A stretch of 64,000 nt of DNA, taken from the NCBI GenBank assembly GCA_031425525.1, contig JANPJM010000068.1:1-64000 (forward strand). Reading direction: 5' to 3'. This stretch comes from JANNMJ01 sp031425525 (lineage in GTDB: Bacteria; Bacteroidota; Bacteroidia; Cytophagales; Hymenobacteraceae). A model generated the notes under the pieces. The model was not told where the DNA came from, ran no database searches, and saw only the letters and a list, made by a program, of their open reading frames with translations. Shown one piece after another: positions 53,051 to 60,907 of this stretch (position 1 is its first letter; every line of letters begins with the position of its first letter). The translations under genes and the position numbers were made by a program.

Positions 53051-54205
53051 TTATTGACACGGTGAGGCCGCCAGCCGCGCGGCGGCGCGGGCATAACACG
53101 CCTCGTAGGCGGGCACGATGGTTTCGAGGTCGAACTCGCGGGCGCGGGCCAACGCGGCGGCCCGGAAGCGCGGCAGATTTTCGTCGGCCAGGATGTGGAT
53201 GGCCCCGGCGGCCATCGTGGCCACATCGCCCACGTCGGCGGTGATGCCGGTGATGCCGTTGAGGTTCAGTTCGGGGATGCCGCCGGCGTTGGTACTCACC
53301 ACGGGCACTTCGCAGGCCATGGCTTCGAGGGCGGCGAGGCCGAAACTTTCCTTTTCGGAAGGCATCAGGAAGAGGTCGGAAACGGAAAGCACTTCTTCCA
53401 CGGCTTCGAGCTTGCCGAGGAACCGCACGTCGTCGGCGACGCCGAGGTCGCGGGCGAGGCGCTCCATTTGCGGGCGGTCGGGGCCGTCGCCCACGAGCAG
53501 GAGCCGCGCGGGCATCGCGGCACGCACCTGCGCAAAAATCTGCACCACGTCCTGCACGCGCTTCACGGAGCGGAAGTTAGACGCGTGCACGAGCAGTTTT
53601 TCGCCGTTCGGCGCGATGGCGGCGCGGAAATGGTCTTTGTTGAGGCGCTGAAACCGGTCGAGGTTGATGAAGTTGGGAATGACTTCGATCTCACGCTCAA
53701 TCTTGAAAAACGCGTACGTTTCCTCCCGCAAATCGGCTGACACGGACGTTACGCCGTCCGATTGGTTGATCGAAAACGTGACGACCGGCTCATACGACGC
53801 ATCCTTGCCGACGAGCGTAATATCAGTGCCGTGCAACGTCGTGACGACCGGAATCTGAATGCCTTCGGCCCGCAGAATCTGCTTCGCCATAAACGCCGCC
53901 GACGCGTGCGGAATGGCGTAGTGCACGTGCAACACATCGAGCTGATGATGACGCACGATATCGACCATCTTACTCGCCAGCGCCAACTCGTAAGGCGGGT
54001 ACTGGAAGAGCGGGTACGTGGGCACGTACACCTCGTGGTAGAAGAGGTTTTCGGTGAAGAAGTTGAGCCGCGCGGGCTGCGAATAGGTAATGAAATGCAC
54101 CTGATGCCCGCGTTGGGCCAGCGCCTTGCCCAGTTCCGTGGCCACCACGCCCGACCCGCCGAAGGTCGGGTAACACACGATTCCAATCTTCATCAATTCA
54201 GCCAT
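53051..54205 (-). CDS. bshA: N-acetyl-alpha-D-glucosaminyl L-malate synthase BshA
   Basis: 384 residues from the ATG at 54205 (MKIG at 54193 also possible). GT4 glycosyltransferase for the first step of bacillithiol synthesis, joining GlcNAc from UDP-GlcNAc to L-malate. KIGIVCYPTFGGSGVVATEL, HVHYAIPHASAAFMAKQIL, TLHGTDITLVG and the C-terminal nucleotide-sugar motif SEKESFGLAALEAMACEVPV are diagnostic of BshA. Bacillithiol is the main low-molecular-weight thiol in many Bacteroidota. It lies upstream of mreB on the same strand with a 92-base gap containing the mreB promoter. Confidence 0.95.
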   Translation of the reverse strand: MAELMKIGIVCYPTFGGSGVVATELGKALAQRGHQVHFITYSQPARLNFFTENLFYHEVYVPTYPLFQYPPYELALASKMVDIVRHHQLDVLHVHYAIPHASAAFMAKQILRAEGIQIPVVTTLHGTDITLVGKDASYEPVVTFSINQSDGVTSVSADLREETYAFFKIEREIEVIPNFINLDRFQRLNKDHFRAAIAPNGEKLLVHASNFRSVKRVQDVVQIFAQVRAAMPARLLLVGDGPDRPQMERLARDLGVADDVRFLGKLEAVEEVLSVSDLFLMPSEKESFGLAALEAMACEVPVVSTNAGGIPELNLNGITGITADVGDVATMAAGAIHILADENLPRFRAAALARAREFDLETIVPAYEACYARAAARLAASPCQ

Positions 54206-54395
54206 TGATCTGGGTTGTTTGGGCGGCAGACGCACCCCGCGCCGAAATGTTGTGCCGGCGGCGCCGAACCGCGTGGCAAACCTAGAACCGGCGCGAAGGT
54301 TGTCGCCGGTTTCGGCCGTAATGGCAGGGTAATGTGAGGTGGGAAGTGCTTGGGAAACGCACCGAGCGGCAATCAGTAGTTAACCGGTTCCGCAG

Positions 54396-54403
54396 TAGCT
54401 TTG
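54396..54403 (+). promoter_or_regulatory. Candidate -7 promoter element for the second Uma2 gene
   Basis: TAGCTTTG matches TAnnTTTG and ends 4 bases before the ATG, implying a leaderless or nearly leaderless mRNA. Confidence 0.5.
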
Positions 54404-54407
54404 AGCT

Positions 54408-55007
54408 ATGCCCCAAGTTACGCATTTCGCCGACCTCGATTTAAACCGGTCGTATACCTATGCCGACTACCTGACATGGCGCCTGAGCGAATGGGTAGAG
54501 TTAGTACGCGGGCACGTTCGCCGCATGAGTCCGGCCCCCACCACGCAACATCAGCGCCTGGTGGGCCATTTGTTCTTACCCATCGGCAGCTACTTGCATC
54601 GCAAGCCTTGTCAAGTGTTTTTAGCGCCCTTCGACGTGCGCCTGACTACGCGCGGCGCCAACGCCGCCGACGATGCCATTACCACCGTGGTGCAGCCCGA
54701 CTTGTGCGTCATCTGCGACCCCGCGAAGCTCGACGAGCGGGGGTGCATCGGGTCGCCCGACTGGGTGATCGAAATTCTGTCGCCGGGCACGGCCGGGCGC
54801 GATATCAACGAGAAATTTACCCTCTACGAGGAAAACGGTGTGACCGAATACTGGATTGTAGCGCCGGGCGAGAAGAATATTTCCATTTTCGTCCTGGAAG
54901 GCGAACGCTACAAGCTGGTCGGCGATTACTGGCAGCCCGGCCCGGTACCCGTACATATCTTGCCCGATCTGGTGATCGAGTGGAGCGAGGTGTTCGAGTA
55001 TGTATAA
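54408..55007 (+). CDS. Uma2 family protein (PD-(D/E)xK fold), second copy
   Basis: 199 residues. SYTYADYLTWRLSEWVELVR with GHVRRMSPAPTTQHQRL is the N-terminal block. VVQPDLCVICDPAKLDERGC holds the catalytic Asp (PD), and WVIEILSPGTAGRDINEKF the Glu and following Lys. GVTEYWIVAPGEKNISIFVL ends the core. It is only distantly similar to the family member at 49466. Its function is unknown. Monocistronic, closed by a strong terminator. Confidence 0.9.
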   Translation: MPQVTHFADLDLNRSYTYADYLTWRLSEWVELVRGHVRRMSPAPTTQHQRLVGHLFLPIGSYLHRKPCQVFLAPFDVRLTTRGANAADDAITTVVQPDLCVICDPAKLDERGCIGSPDWVIEILSPGTAGRDINEKFTLYEENGVTEYWIVAPGEKNISIFVLEGERYKLVGDYWQPGPVPVHILPDLVIEWSEVFEYV

Positions 55008-55011
55008 ACCA

Positions 55012-55050
55012 AATCGCCCCCGCCAGCCATAACGGCTAGCGGGGGCGATT
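55012..55050. terminator. Terminator between convergent genes
   Basis: AATCGCCCCCGC (55012-55023) pairs perfectly with GCGGGGGCGATT (55039-55050), with an inner AGCC/GGCT pair. It separates the Uma2 gene from the convergent sorted protein at 55073. Confidence 0.8.
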
Positions 55051-55072
55051 GTCATTTCAGGACACGCCTCCC

Positions 55073-56668
55073 CTACTCTACCACCACGCGCTGCACTTGG
55101 CGCTTGGCACCCGCTACGTCGAGCGTAATCAGGTATAGGCCCGGCGCCAACCCGGCGGTGGGCACCGTGATTTCGGAACCGCCAAACGGGAAAAGCTGCC
55201 CCGCGCGGGTCAGGCGGCGGACGGTACGACCCTGCGCATCGAGCAAGCTGACACTGGCCCGGCCGGCCTGGCCCAACGTGAACCCCACCGTGAGCGGCGC
55301 CCCGCCCGTGGGGTTGGGCGCGGGCGGGTACAGGCGCGTGGGCAGGGCGGGCAGCCCGGCATCGGCGCGGGTCGAGAGGACGAGGTTTTCGTCGCCGGGG
55401 AGGTACGGCACGGCGTCGAAGTAAATGACGAACATCTCGGCGGTGGTTTCCTCGCCCCACGTCACTTGCTGGGGCGGCGAGAACGGGTTGCGCGGGTTGT
55501 TGGCGGTGTTGTCGTAAACAGCTTGCATGAAAACGCGCGAGCCGGCGGGCAGCGGAATCAGACTCGGAAACCGGTACGAACCCTGCCAGTTGAAATCCCA
55601 GTCCGGGATTCGAATCAGCGGAATGGTATCGCCGGAGGGCTTCACGGCGTAGGCTTCCCAGGTTTTACCCAGCAGGTGGCAATGCGGCAGCGTACTCACC
55701 AACGAGGCCGAAAACGGCATCGTGAAGCGCGCATTGAACGTTTTGACCTGATTGGCCGGAATGACGAACGGCCCGTTGGTGAGGGCGAAAACCGAAATCG
55801 GCAGCGTGCGCACCTCGCGCGGGGTGGGGCCGCCGGGCGCGGGCGGCGGTGCAAAAAACAGGTTGATCGTGGACGAATCGGTTTGCGTGATGCCCGTGGG
55901 GCCGTAATGCACCTGCACGATGAGGTCGGCGCGGCGGAATAGCTTTTTGCTCATCCCCGGCGGGAAGGCGCGGGCGCGGGTGCCGGGCACCCAACCGGCC
56001 AGATTGTCGGTGGTGGGCGTGAAGCCGAACCCGCCGAACGACGTGTAGCCGTAGCCCGGCTGCGCGGCATCGCGCTGGCGGGCCTGCCCCGTGGTGTCGA
56101 TGGCGATGATGGCGTGATGCACCACCGACCGGTTGCCCGGCCGAAACTCGACGGCCGCCAGGTCGCGGTCGGTCGGCAGCAGCACCGGCAGCACGAACAC
56201 CTGATACATATCGAGCCCGTTGCCCTGATGCGTGAAGGCTTCCGCCATCGACACCACCACATCGGGCGTGCCGAGCGATGAGCCGCTGGTGAACGTCGGC
56301 GGCGCCGGTTCGAGGGCCACATTGCCGCGCGGCATCCCGGCGGCTACCCAATCGGTAATCTGCTGCTTCTCAGTGGTCGTCAGCACATTCTCATCGAGGA
56401 AATGGCTGTACGAGGGGTCGGCTTTCCAAGGGGGCATATAGCCCGTGGAGGTCGCCAGTTCCACGGTGTGCGCGCGGGTACGCACATCCTGGTAGCTCAT
56501 CAGCGGAAACGGCGCCACATCGCCCACGTGGTGGCAACTGGAACAGTGCTGATAAATCAGCGGGGCGATGTGTTCGGCGTAGGTGATCTGGCCGCCTTGG
56601 GCCGAAACCAGTGCCGGCGCCACGGCCAAAGCCGTCAGCAGCAGGAAGGAGCGAAAACGTACGATCAT
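55073..56668 (-). CDS. Haem-c and copper-monooxygenase-like protein with type IX sorting domain
   Basis: 531 residues. Signal peptide to ALVSA. A haem site CSSCH (C42, C45, H46) starts a cytochrome-c-like region in a YAEHIAPLIYQHCSSCHHVG context. The middle resembles PHM/DBH-type copper monooxygenase folds: SVVHHAIIAID, MSKKLFRRADLIVQVHYGPT and LPHCHLLGKTWEAYA give His clusters. The last 80 residues (LYPPAPNPTGGAPLTVGFTL, GLAPGLYLITLDV) form a type A C-terminal sorting domain, so the protein is exported by the type IX system and attached to the surface. The redoxin gene upstream on the same strand is the customary partner. Confidence 0.88.
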   Translation of the reverse strand: MIVRFRSFLLLTALAVAPALVSAQGGQITYAEHIAPLIYQHCSSCHHVGDVAPFPLMSYQDVRTRAHTVELATSTGYMPPWKADPSYSHFLDENVLTTTEKQQITDWVAAGMPRGNVALEPAPPTFTSGSSLGTPDVVVSMAEAFTHQGNGLDMYQVFVLPVLLPTDRDLAAVEFRPGNRSVVHHAIIAIDTTGQARQRDAAQPGYGYTSFGGFGFTPTTDNLAGWVPGTRARAFPPGMSKKLFRRADLIVQVHYGPTGITQTDSSTINLFFAPPPAPGGPTPREVRTLPISVFALTNGPFVIPANQVKTFNARFTMPFSASLVSTLPHCHLLGKTWEAYAVKPSGDTIPLIRIPDWDFNWQGSYRFPSLIPLPAGSRVFMQAVYDNTANNPRNPFSPPQQVTWGEETTAEMFVIYFDAVPYLPGDENLVLSTRADAGLPALPTRLYPPAPNPTGGAPLTVGFTLGQAGRASVSLLDAQGRTVRRLTRAGQLFPFGGSEITVPTAGLAPGLYLITLDVAGAKRQVQRVVVE

Positions 56669-56733
56669 TGGGCGGGGGCGGAATGGATAACGCTCAGCAA
56701 GATACGGAAAAATGCCGCGCGGGGCGCCGCAGC

Positions 56734-57255
56734 TTACAACTCAATCAGGCAGCCCACGGCTTCGGTGCGAGGCACGGCTACGGGCCGGTTGGCGGTGAAG
56801 GCCGCGAGCGCATCGGCCAGCTCGTGGTGCTGCACTACCACGCGGCGCTGCCCCAGGCGGGCGTACTGGTCGTCGATGCGGCCCCGGTAGCGGAGCGTAC
56901 CGGCGGCATCGGTGAGGGCGGCTTCCGGCGTAATGGTGGCCCCGAGGCGCCGCGTGAGGCGGTGGCCGGGGTCGGCTTGCAGTGGAAATTTGAGCTGGTA
57001 CGTCTGCCCAAACTGCCGCCGCTCATCCGCCGTGATGGCCGCTTCCGGGAAGACGCCCACGAACTGCACCGCCGCACCACCGTGCTGCACGTGCAGCGCC
57101 CGCAAGGCCGGCGTCACGGCTTGCGAAATGGGGCACGTAGGCGCCAAAAACACGTATACCGTAGCGCGCGGCGGGGCGCTGGCGCCGAGCAGCCCGGCGC
57201 CGAGGAGCCCGGTTAGTAGCAAAAACGGCAAGCGCAACACGGGCAGGAAAGACAT
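56734..57255 (-). CDS. Secreted redoxin-domain protein
   Basis: 173 residues with signal peptide (LPFLLLTGLLGAGLLGASA). Thioredoxin fold with VYVFLAPTCPISQAVTPALR; C41 is the only Cys of the motif (TCPIS), as in redoxins associated with the copper-monooxygenase-like proteins. PEAALTDAAGTLRYRGRIDD and QYARLGQRR are typical of that subgroup. It lies 65 bases upstream of the sorted protein and is likely co-transcribed with it. Confidence 0.85.
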   Translation of the reverse strand: MSFLPVLRLPFLLLTGLLGAGLLGASAPPRATVYVFLAPTCPISQAVTPALRALHVQHGGAAVQFVGVFPEAAITADERRQFGQTYQLKFPLQADPGHRLTRRLGATITPEAALTDAAGTLRYRGRIDDQYARLGQRRVVVQHHELADALAAFTANRPVAVPRTEAVGCLIEL

Positions 57256-57294
57256 ACGGGGCAGACGCGCGGATGGCGAAGTTGGTTTCGTGCG

Positions 57295-57334
57295 CCCTCG
57301 CTGGCCCGGCCTTACAAGGCCGGGCCAGCGAGGG
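57295..57334 (-). terminator. Perfect 19-bp hairpin after the 57343 gene
   Basis: CCCTCGCTGGCCCGGCCTT (57295-57313) pairs perfectly with 57316-57334 across a two-base loop. It lies just after the stop of the 57343 gene and 40 bases before the redoxin start. No T-run follows. Confidence 0.65.
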
Positions 57335-57342
57335 CCACCGCC

Positions 57343-58335
57343 CTACTTCTCCAACGTCACGCGGTAGTGGCCCACGCGGTCGGTGGTGTTGCGCACGACC
57401 AGCAGCGGGCCGGTGCCGGGCAGGTCGGTGAGGGCCACGGTCTGCGGCACGCCGGGCGCCACGGCGAGCCACGCCTTTGGCGGCTCGGCGGCGGAAGCGG
57501 CGCGGGCGAATTCGAGCGGCGCCGCGTCGGCCTCTACCGCCAGGGCAATGCTGACGAAAGCCGGGTCGGCGGCGCCCAGATCGAGTACCGTCTTCACCTC
57601 GCCGGCGGCGGCGCGGCCCCGGCGCTGGCCCTCGCGGCCGGTTTGCTGATCGTCGAAGTAGCGGGCGTCGTAGTAGGCGGCCACGGCCGCGAGGCTGGCG
57701 CGGTGGTGGGCGCTGAGGAGGTGGTAGTTGTAGGTAAGCTGGTCGGTGCAGCGGTCGAGGAGGGCGCGGCGGTCGTCGCGGGCTTTGGTGGTGGTGGCTT
57801 TGCGGGCAATCTGTTCCTCGCGGGTGCCGGTGAAGGGGGTCAGATCGGCGGTGGTACGGTCGGTAAATGGCTTGCCGAGGGCGGCCTGCTCGTCGTCTAC
57901 GGCGTCGAGGTAGGTGGCGAGCAGGTCGGGCAGGTCGCGCAGGGAGGCTTCGGTAAACGTCATCAGGCCGCTGGGGTAGAGCAGCGCGGTGAGGCGCGCG
58001 CGTTCGGCGGCATCGGCGATGAAATAATCGGAATCGAGGGCCGTTGCGTTTTCCTGAATGCGCTTGATGGCCTGCTTCTTATCGGCTTCGGTGGCCGCGC
58101 GCCCGGCCTGTTGGCGGGCCTGCCCGCCGCCCACGGCCACCTGCGCGGCTTTCACGTCGGCCATCAGGGCGATGGTTTCGGTTTGAGCGGCGGCGAGGGC
58201 GGCACCGACGGGGCCGCCGCTGAAAGGCTGGGCCGTGAAACGCGCGCCGTGGTCTTGCAACCCGGCAAAGGTGTTGGCCTGCGAACGATCCGGGTTACGG
58301 AATTGGTCGTCGCAGAGGGCTTTGATACTGGGCAT
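57343..58335 (-). CDS. Hypothetical protein, helical, with beta-rich C-terminus
   Basis: 330 residues from an ATG at 58335; the frame continues open upstream through the tandem repeat array, but without coding character. No signal peptide. Residues 40-270 are helical and Ala-rich (GAALAAAQTETIALMADVKA, YNYHLLSAHHRASLAAVAAY), and the last 60 residues look like a small beta domain (LAVAPGVPQTVALTDLPGTG). The family is not recognised. It might be a structural or scaffold protein, but nothing in the neighbourhood supports a role. Confidence 0.65.
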   Translation of the reverse strand: MPSIKALCDDQFRNPDRSQANTFAGLQDHGARFTAQPFSGGPVGAALAAAQTETIALMADVKAAQVAVGGGQARQQAGRAATEADKKQAIKRIQENATALDSDYFIADAAERARLTALLYPSGLMTFTEASLRDLPDLLATYLDAVDDEQAALGKPFTDRTTADLTPFTGTREEQIARKATTTKARDDRRALLDRCTDQLTYNYHLLSAHHRASLAAVAAYYDARYFDDQQTGREGQRRGRAAAGEVKTVLDLGAADPAFVSIALAVEADAAPLEFARAASAAEPPKAWLAVAPGVPQTVALTDLPGTGPLLVVRNTTDRVGHYRVTLEK

Positions 58336-58422
58336 AAAAAGGCGGTAAACGAGCAGAAAGAAAAAATGACGCGGCGCGCCGGGCGGGCGGGCCGCGTCAA
58401 ATATAGCGCGCACCGCAAACAT

Positions 58423-58680
58423 CCGATTGGGGTGGCCGGAAAAAACCGAACGCCCTGTTCTGCACCCGGTTGGTGTGGCCGGAGAAATCCGGTGGCACCG
58501 CCCCACACGGGGGTAGGGTGGCGGGGGAAATCCGGTGGGCCTACCCCGCACCCGGTTGGCGTGGCCGGAGAAATCCGGTGGCCCTGCCGACCGGCTAGGC
58601 GGCCGTCCGGTTTTTTCCGGACGCGCCCCGGGGGTGGGGGTTGGGGTGTCGGGGAAAAACCGGCGCTACCGAAGCCGCTC
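58423..58680. repeat. 43-bp tandem repeat array with a hairpin in each unit
   Basis: Four units of exactly 43 bases start at 58423, 58466, 58509 and 58552. The conserved part reads GGTTGG.GTGGCCGGAGAAAT followed by CCGGTGG; the last 13 or so bases vary. CCGGA...TCCGG is a small palindrome in each. Two decayed units follow: 58595-58636, with GTCCGGTTTTTTCCGGAC, and one from about 58637 with TTGGGGTGTCGGGGAAAAAC. The array fills the divergent gap between the 57343 gene and the ATPase gene. Confidence 0.85.
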
Positions 58681-58755
58681 TGTGCGAAACGTGAGCGACA
58701 CCCGGCGCCCCCCGTAGGCCTGGGTCAGGGTTCCACCGGCCGCGCCCGGCCTCCG

Positions 58756-58763
58756 TAGCTTTG
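58756..58763 (+). promoter_or_regulatory. Candidate -7 promoter element for the ATPase/nuclease operon
   Basis: TAGCTTTG matches TAnnTTTG, 36 bases before the ATG at 58800 and downstream of the tandem array. Confidence 0.5.
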
Positions 58764-58799
58764 CCACCCCCGGCCCGGCCGTCTTTTTCCCCCTCGCTG

Positions 58800-60335
58800 A
58801 TGCGTATTCTCATCGAAAACTTCGGCCCCATCGCGCGCGCCGAATTCGACCTCACCAAAGATATTAACGTGGTGTTCGGCAAGAACAACATCGGTAAGTC
58901 CTACGCGATGACGGCGGTGTATTTGGTGGTGAAGCAGCTGTTGGGAATGCTGTCTGAAAGTGCGGACGTGTATAGCATAGTACACCAAGTGCATTTAGGC
59001 GGATTTGGGGAAAGCCGCCAGCCCCAAGTTCTCGACCGATTCATTGACCAAGTACAAAGCATCTTTCGGCAAGAACCCCAAACAGCCGACGTAGTAATAA
59101 CCACAGCGTTTGAGGATCTGCTGAAAGAATGTTTCTCACTTGTCTTTGACGAACAGCTATCAGACTCTTTCAACAACTCATTCGCTTCCATTAACCAACT
59201 AGCAGCGAACAGCTCGCGCCAAAAGCTTGTCATTAAGATAAGCACCCGCTTTACCACGCTTTATCTAGGAGCGCAAGACAACAAACTTGTTTTGGAACGA
59301 GCAGTATGCAACAAGCCAGTAGTGGGGCAGTGGAATAAAATGCATCGCTCCCATCGTTTTTCAGACGAACAAATCACGCTCTACTTTGACGCAAAGCCTC
59401 ATGAGACTATTCCGACAATAGACATCCCTGCGGCTAACCACGAGGCCAGTGATGTATTATTTCATGTCTTGCATTTTTTTCAAGATGAGCTGGTCTCCGT
59501 CGCGGAATACGTTTATTTCTTGCCAGCTTCCCGCTCCGGTCTGTATCAAGCATTGAGTGCCTTTGGCGGCATCGTGGCCGAGCTTTCCAAAAGCCGGCGG
59601 TTTACGACGCGCAACATCAGTCTGCCGAGTATTTCGGAGCCGGTAGCCGATTACTTTCTTCATCTGTCTAATGCAACTGACCGTCCTTCAAGACCAGAGC
59701 TTTACCAGTTAGGCCAACAGATGGAGCAGGAGCTATTGGGCGGAGAAGTAAGTGTTGATCTCCAGACGAAGAAGCTCCTGTTTACCGAAGCGAAGACCGC
59801 AACGACGCTAGACCTAGCGTTTACTTCTTCGATGATTTCGGAAATTGCCCCCATTGCGGCGTACCTCAAATACGTACTACCGGAGCTTCGAGCCAATCTG
59901 CTGTTTGAGCCGGAGCCGGGCGAGGAAGTCACGGAAGATGACCCGCGCATATGGCACACGCCTACCACCCTCATCTTTATAGAAGAACCCGAAGCCCACC
60001 TGCACCCCGGAATCCAGGTCAAGCTGATGGAATTCTTCGCCCGCCTGACGAAGTGCAACGTGCGGGTGATGATGACCACGCACTCCAACTACCTCTTCAA
60101 CAAGCTCAGTAACATGGTATTGAAGGGCGAACTGACCGAGCAGCAGGTCGGCTCGCACCTGATGCGCGCCACGCCCACGGGCAGCGTCATGGATTCGGAT
60201 GCGATGCAAGCCATCGCGGGCGAAGGCATCCCCGACGAAAACTTCGTGGACGTGGCCGAGCAGCTCTACAACGAGCGCCTGCAAGCCTACGACGACCAGG
60301 CCGCCGCTCCCCCCGATCAGCCGGTTGCCCCGTGA
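58800..60335 (+). CDS. AAA_15-type SMC-like ATPase, candidate defence sensor
   Basis: 511 residues from the ATG at 58800. MRILIENFGPIARAEFDL and Walker A GKNNIGKS (27-34) are typical of OLD/SMC-like ATPases of the AAA_15/AAA_21 group. EYVYFLPASRSGLYQALSAF is the conserved loop before the second half. TSSMISEIAPIAAYLKYV is the signature segment and LIFIEEPEAHLHPGIQVKLM the Walker B with catalytic Glu; VMMTTHSNYLFNKLSNMVL carries the switch His. No TOPRIM domain is fused. The 5' two-thirds are clearly less GC-rich than the 3' part and the neighbours. It overlaps the next gene by 4 bases. Related ATPases act in PARIS, Septu and Gabija, but this pairing is not one I recognise. Confidence 0.9.
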   Translation: MRILIENFGPIARAEFDLTKDINVVFGKNNIGKSYAMTAVYLVVKQLLGMLSESADVYSIVHQVHLGGFGESRQPQVLDRFIDQVQSIFRQEPQTADVVITTAFEDLLKECFSLVFDEQLSDSFNNSFASINQLAANSSRQKLVIKISTRFTTLYLGAQDNKLVLERAVCNKPVVGQWNKMHRSHRFSDEQITLYFDAKPHETIPTIDIPAANHEASDVLFHVLHFFQDELVSVAEYVYFLPASRSGLYQALSAFGGIVAELSKSRRFTTRNISLPSISEPVADYFLHLSNATDRPSRPELYQLGQQMEQELLGGEVSVDLQTKKLLFTEAKTATTLDLAFTSSMISEIAPIAAYLKYVLPELRANLLFEPEPGEEVTEDDPRIWHTPTTLIFIEEPEAHLHPGIQVKLMEFFARLTKCNVRVMMTTHSNYLFNKLSNMVLKGELTEQQVGSHLMRATPTGSVMDSDAMQAIAGEGIPDENFVDVAEQLYNERLQAYDDQAAAPPDQPVAP

Positions 60336-60889
60336 CCACGCCGCGCCCCCTACCCCTGCTCAACGCTCTGCGCGCCGACGCGCGGATCCAGCCGTTTCTG
60401 AAGCATACGTGTGCCGAACATGGCGTCGGCGCTACCCTCAGCCCCACGTTGCGGGCCGAGGAGTACGTAATCATTAGCCCGGATGGGTACTATAATTCGC
60501 TCAACATTAAATACCGCCCCAAATCACCCGATTGCTTGGTCGTGGTGCGTTGCGCCGATGGTGCGCATAAGGTGTTTGTGATAGAGTTGAAGGACATTGA
60601 CGGTGCCCGGTTTGAGCCGAATGACATTCGGGAGAAATTCAGCACTTGCTTGGGCGATCTTATGAGCGGCGTACTCGGTCAGCACTTTAATCGCCCCGAC
60701 GTGCAGATTCGCAGCGTAAAACTCTACTTTGTGGCTGCGCCTTACGGGCCCCGCTCCGACCGTACGGTATCGCGTACTGACCGTACCACCAAGCTCGATG
60801 TTTTGTTGACGCTGCCTCCGTTTCTCTATAATGGCCGCCGATGTGGCATTGAACACAAGATGCCCGATCCCCTGATTCAGCCCTGCTGA
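60332..60889 (+). CDS. PD-(D/E)xK-like protein, partner of the ATPase
   Basis: 185 residues starting at a GTG that overlaps the ATPase stop (GTGA). A nuclease-like core can be read: Glu43/44 in RAEEYVIIS, P66-D67 in SPDCLVVV, E85-L86-K87 in KVFVIELKDIDG, then a helix NDIREKFSTCLGDLM. This spacing (about 18 residues from Asp to ExK) fits PD-(D/E)xK nucleases. The rest includes VKLYFVAAPYGPRSDRTVSR. No HNH, TOPRIM or helicase motif is present. Translational coupling suggests a stoichiometric effector for the ATPase. The nuclease assignment is inference from motifs. Confidence 0.7.
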   Translation: MTTPRPLPLLNALRADARIQPFLKHTCAEHGVGATLSPTLRAEEYVIISPDGYYNSLNIKYRPKSPDCLVVVRCADGAHKVFVIELKDIDGARFEPNDIREKFSTCLGDLMSGVLGQHFNRPDVQIRSVKLYFVAAPYGPRSDRTVSRTDRTTKLDVLLTLPPFLYNGRRCGIEHKMPDPLIQPC

Positions 60890-60907
60890 CGCCCGAAAGA
60901 GGAGCAG

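Noticed and set aside
58423..58680. Possible CRISPR array
   Set aside because: Repeats are imperfect, variable parts are only about 13-15 bases, and no cas genes are present; it is a tandem repeat.
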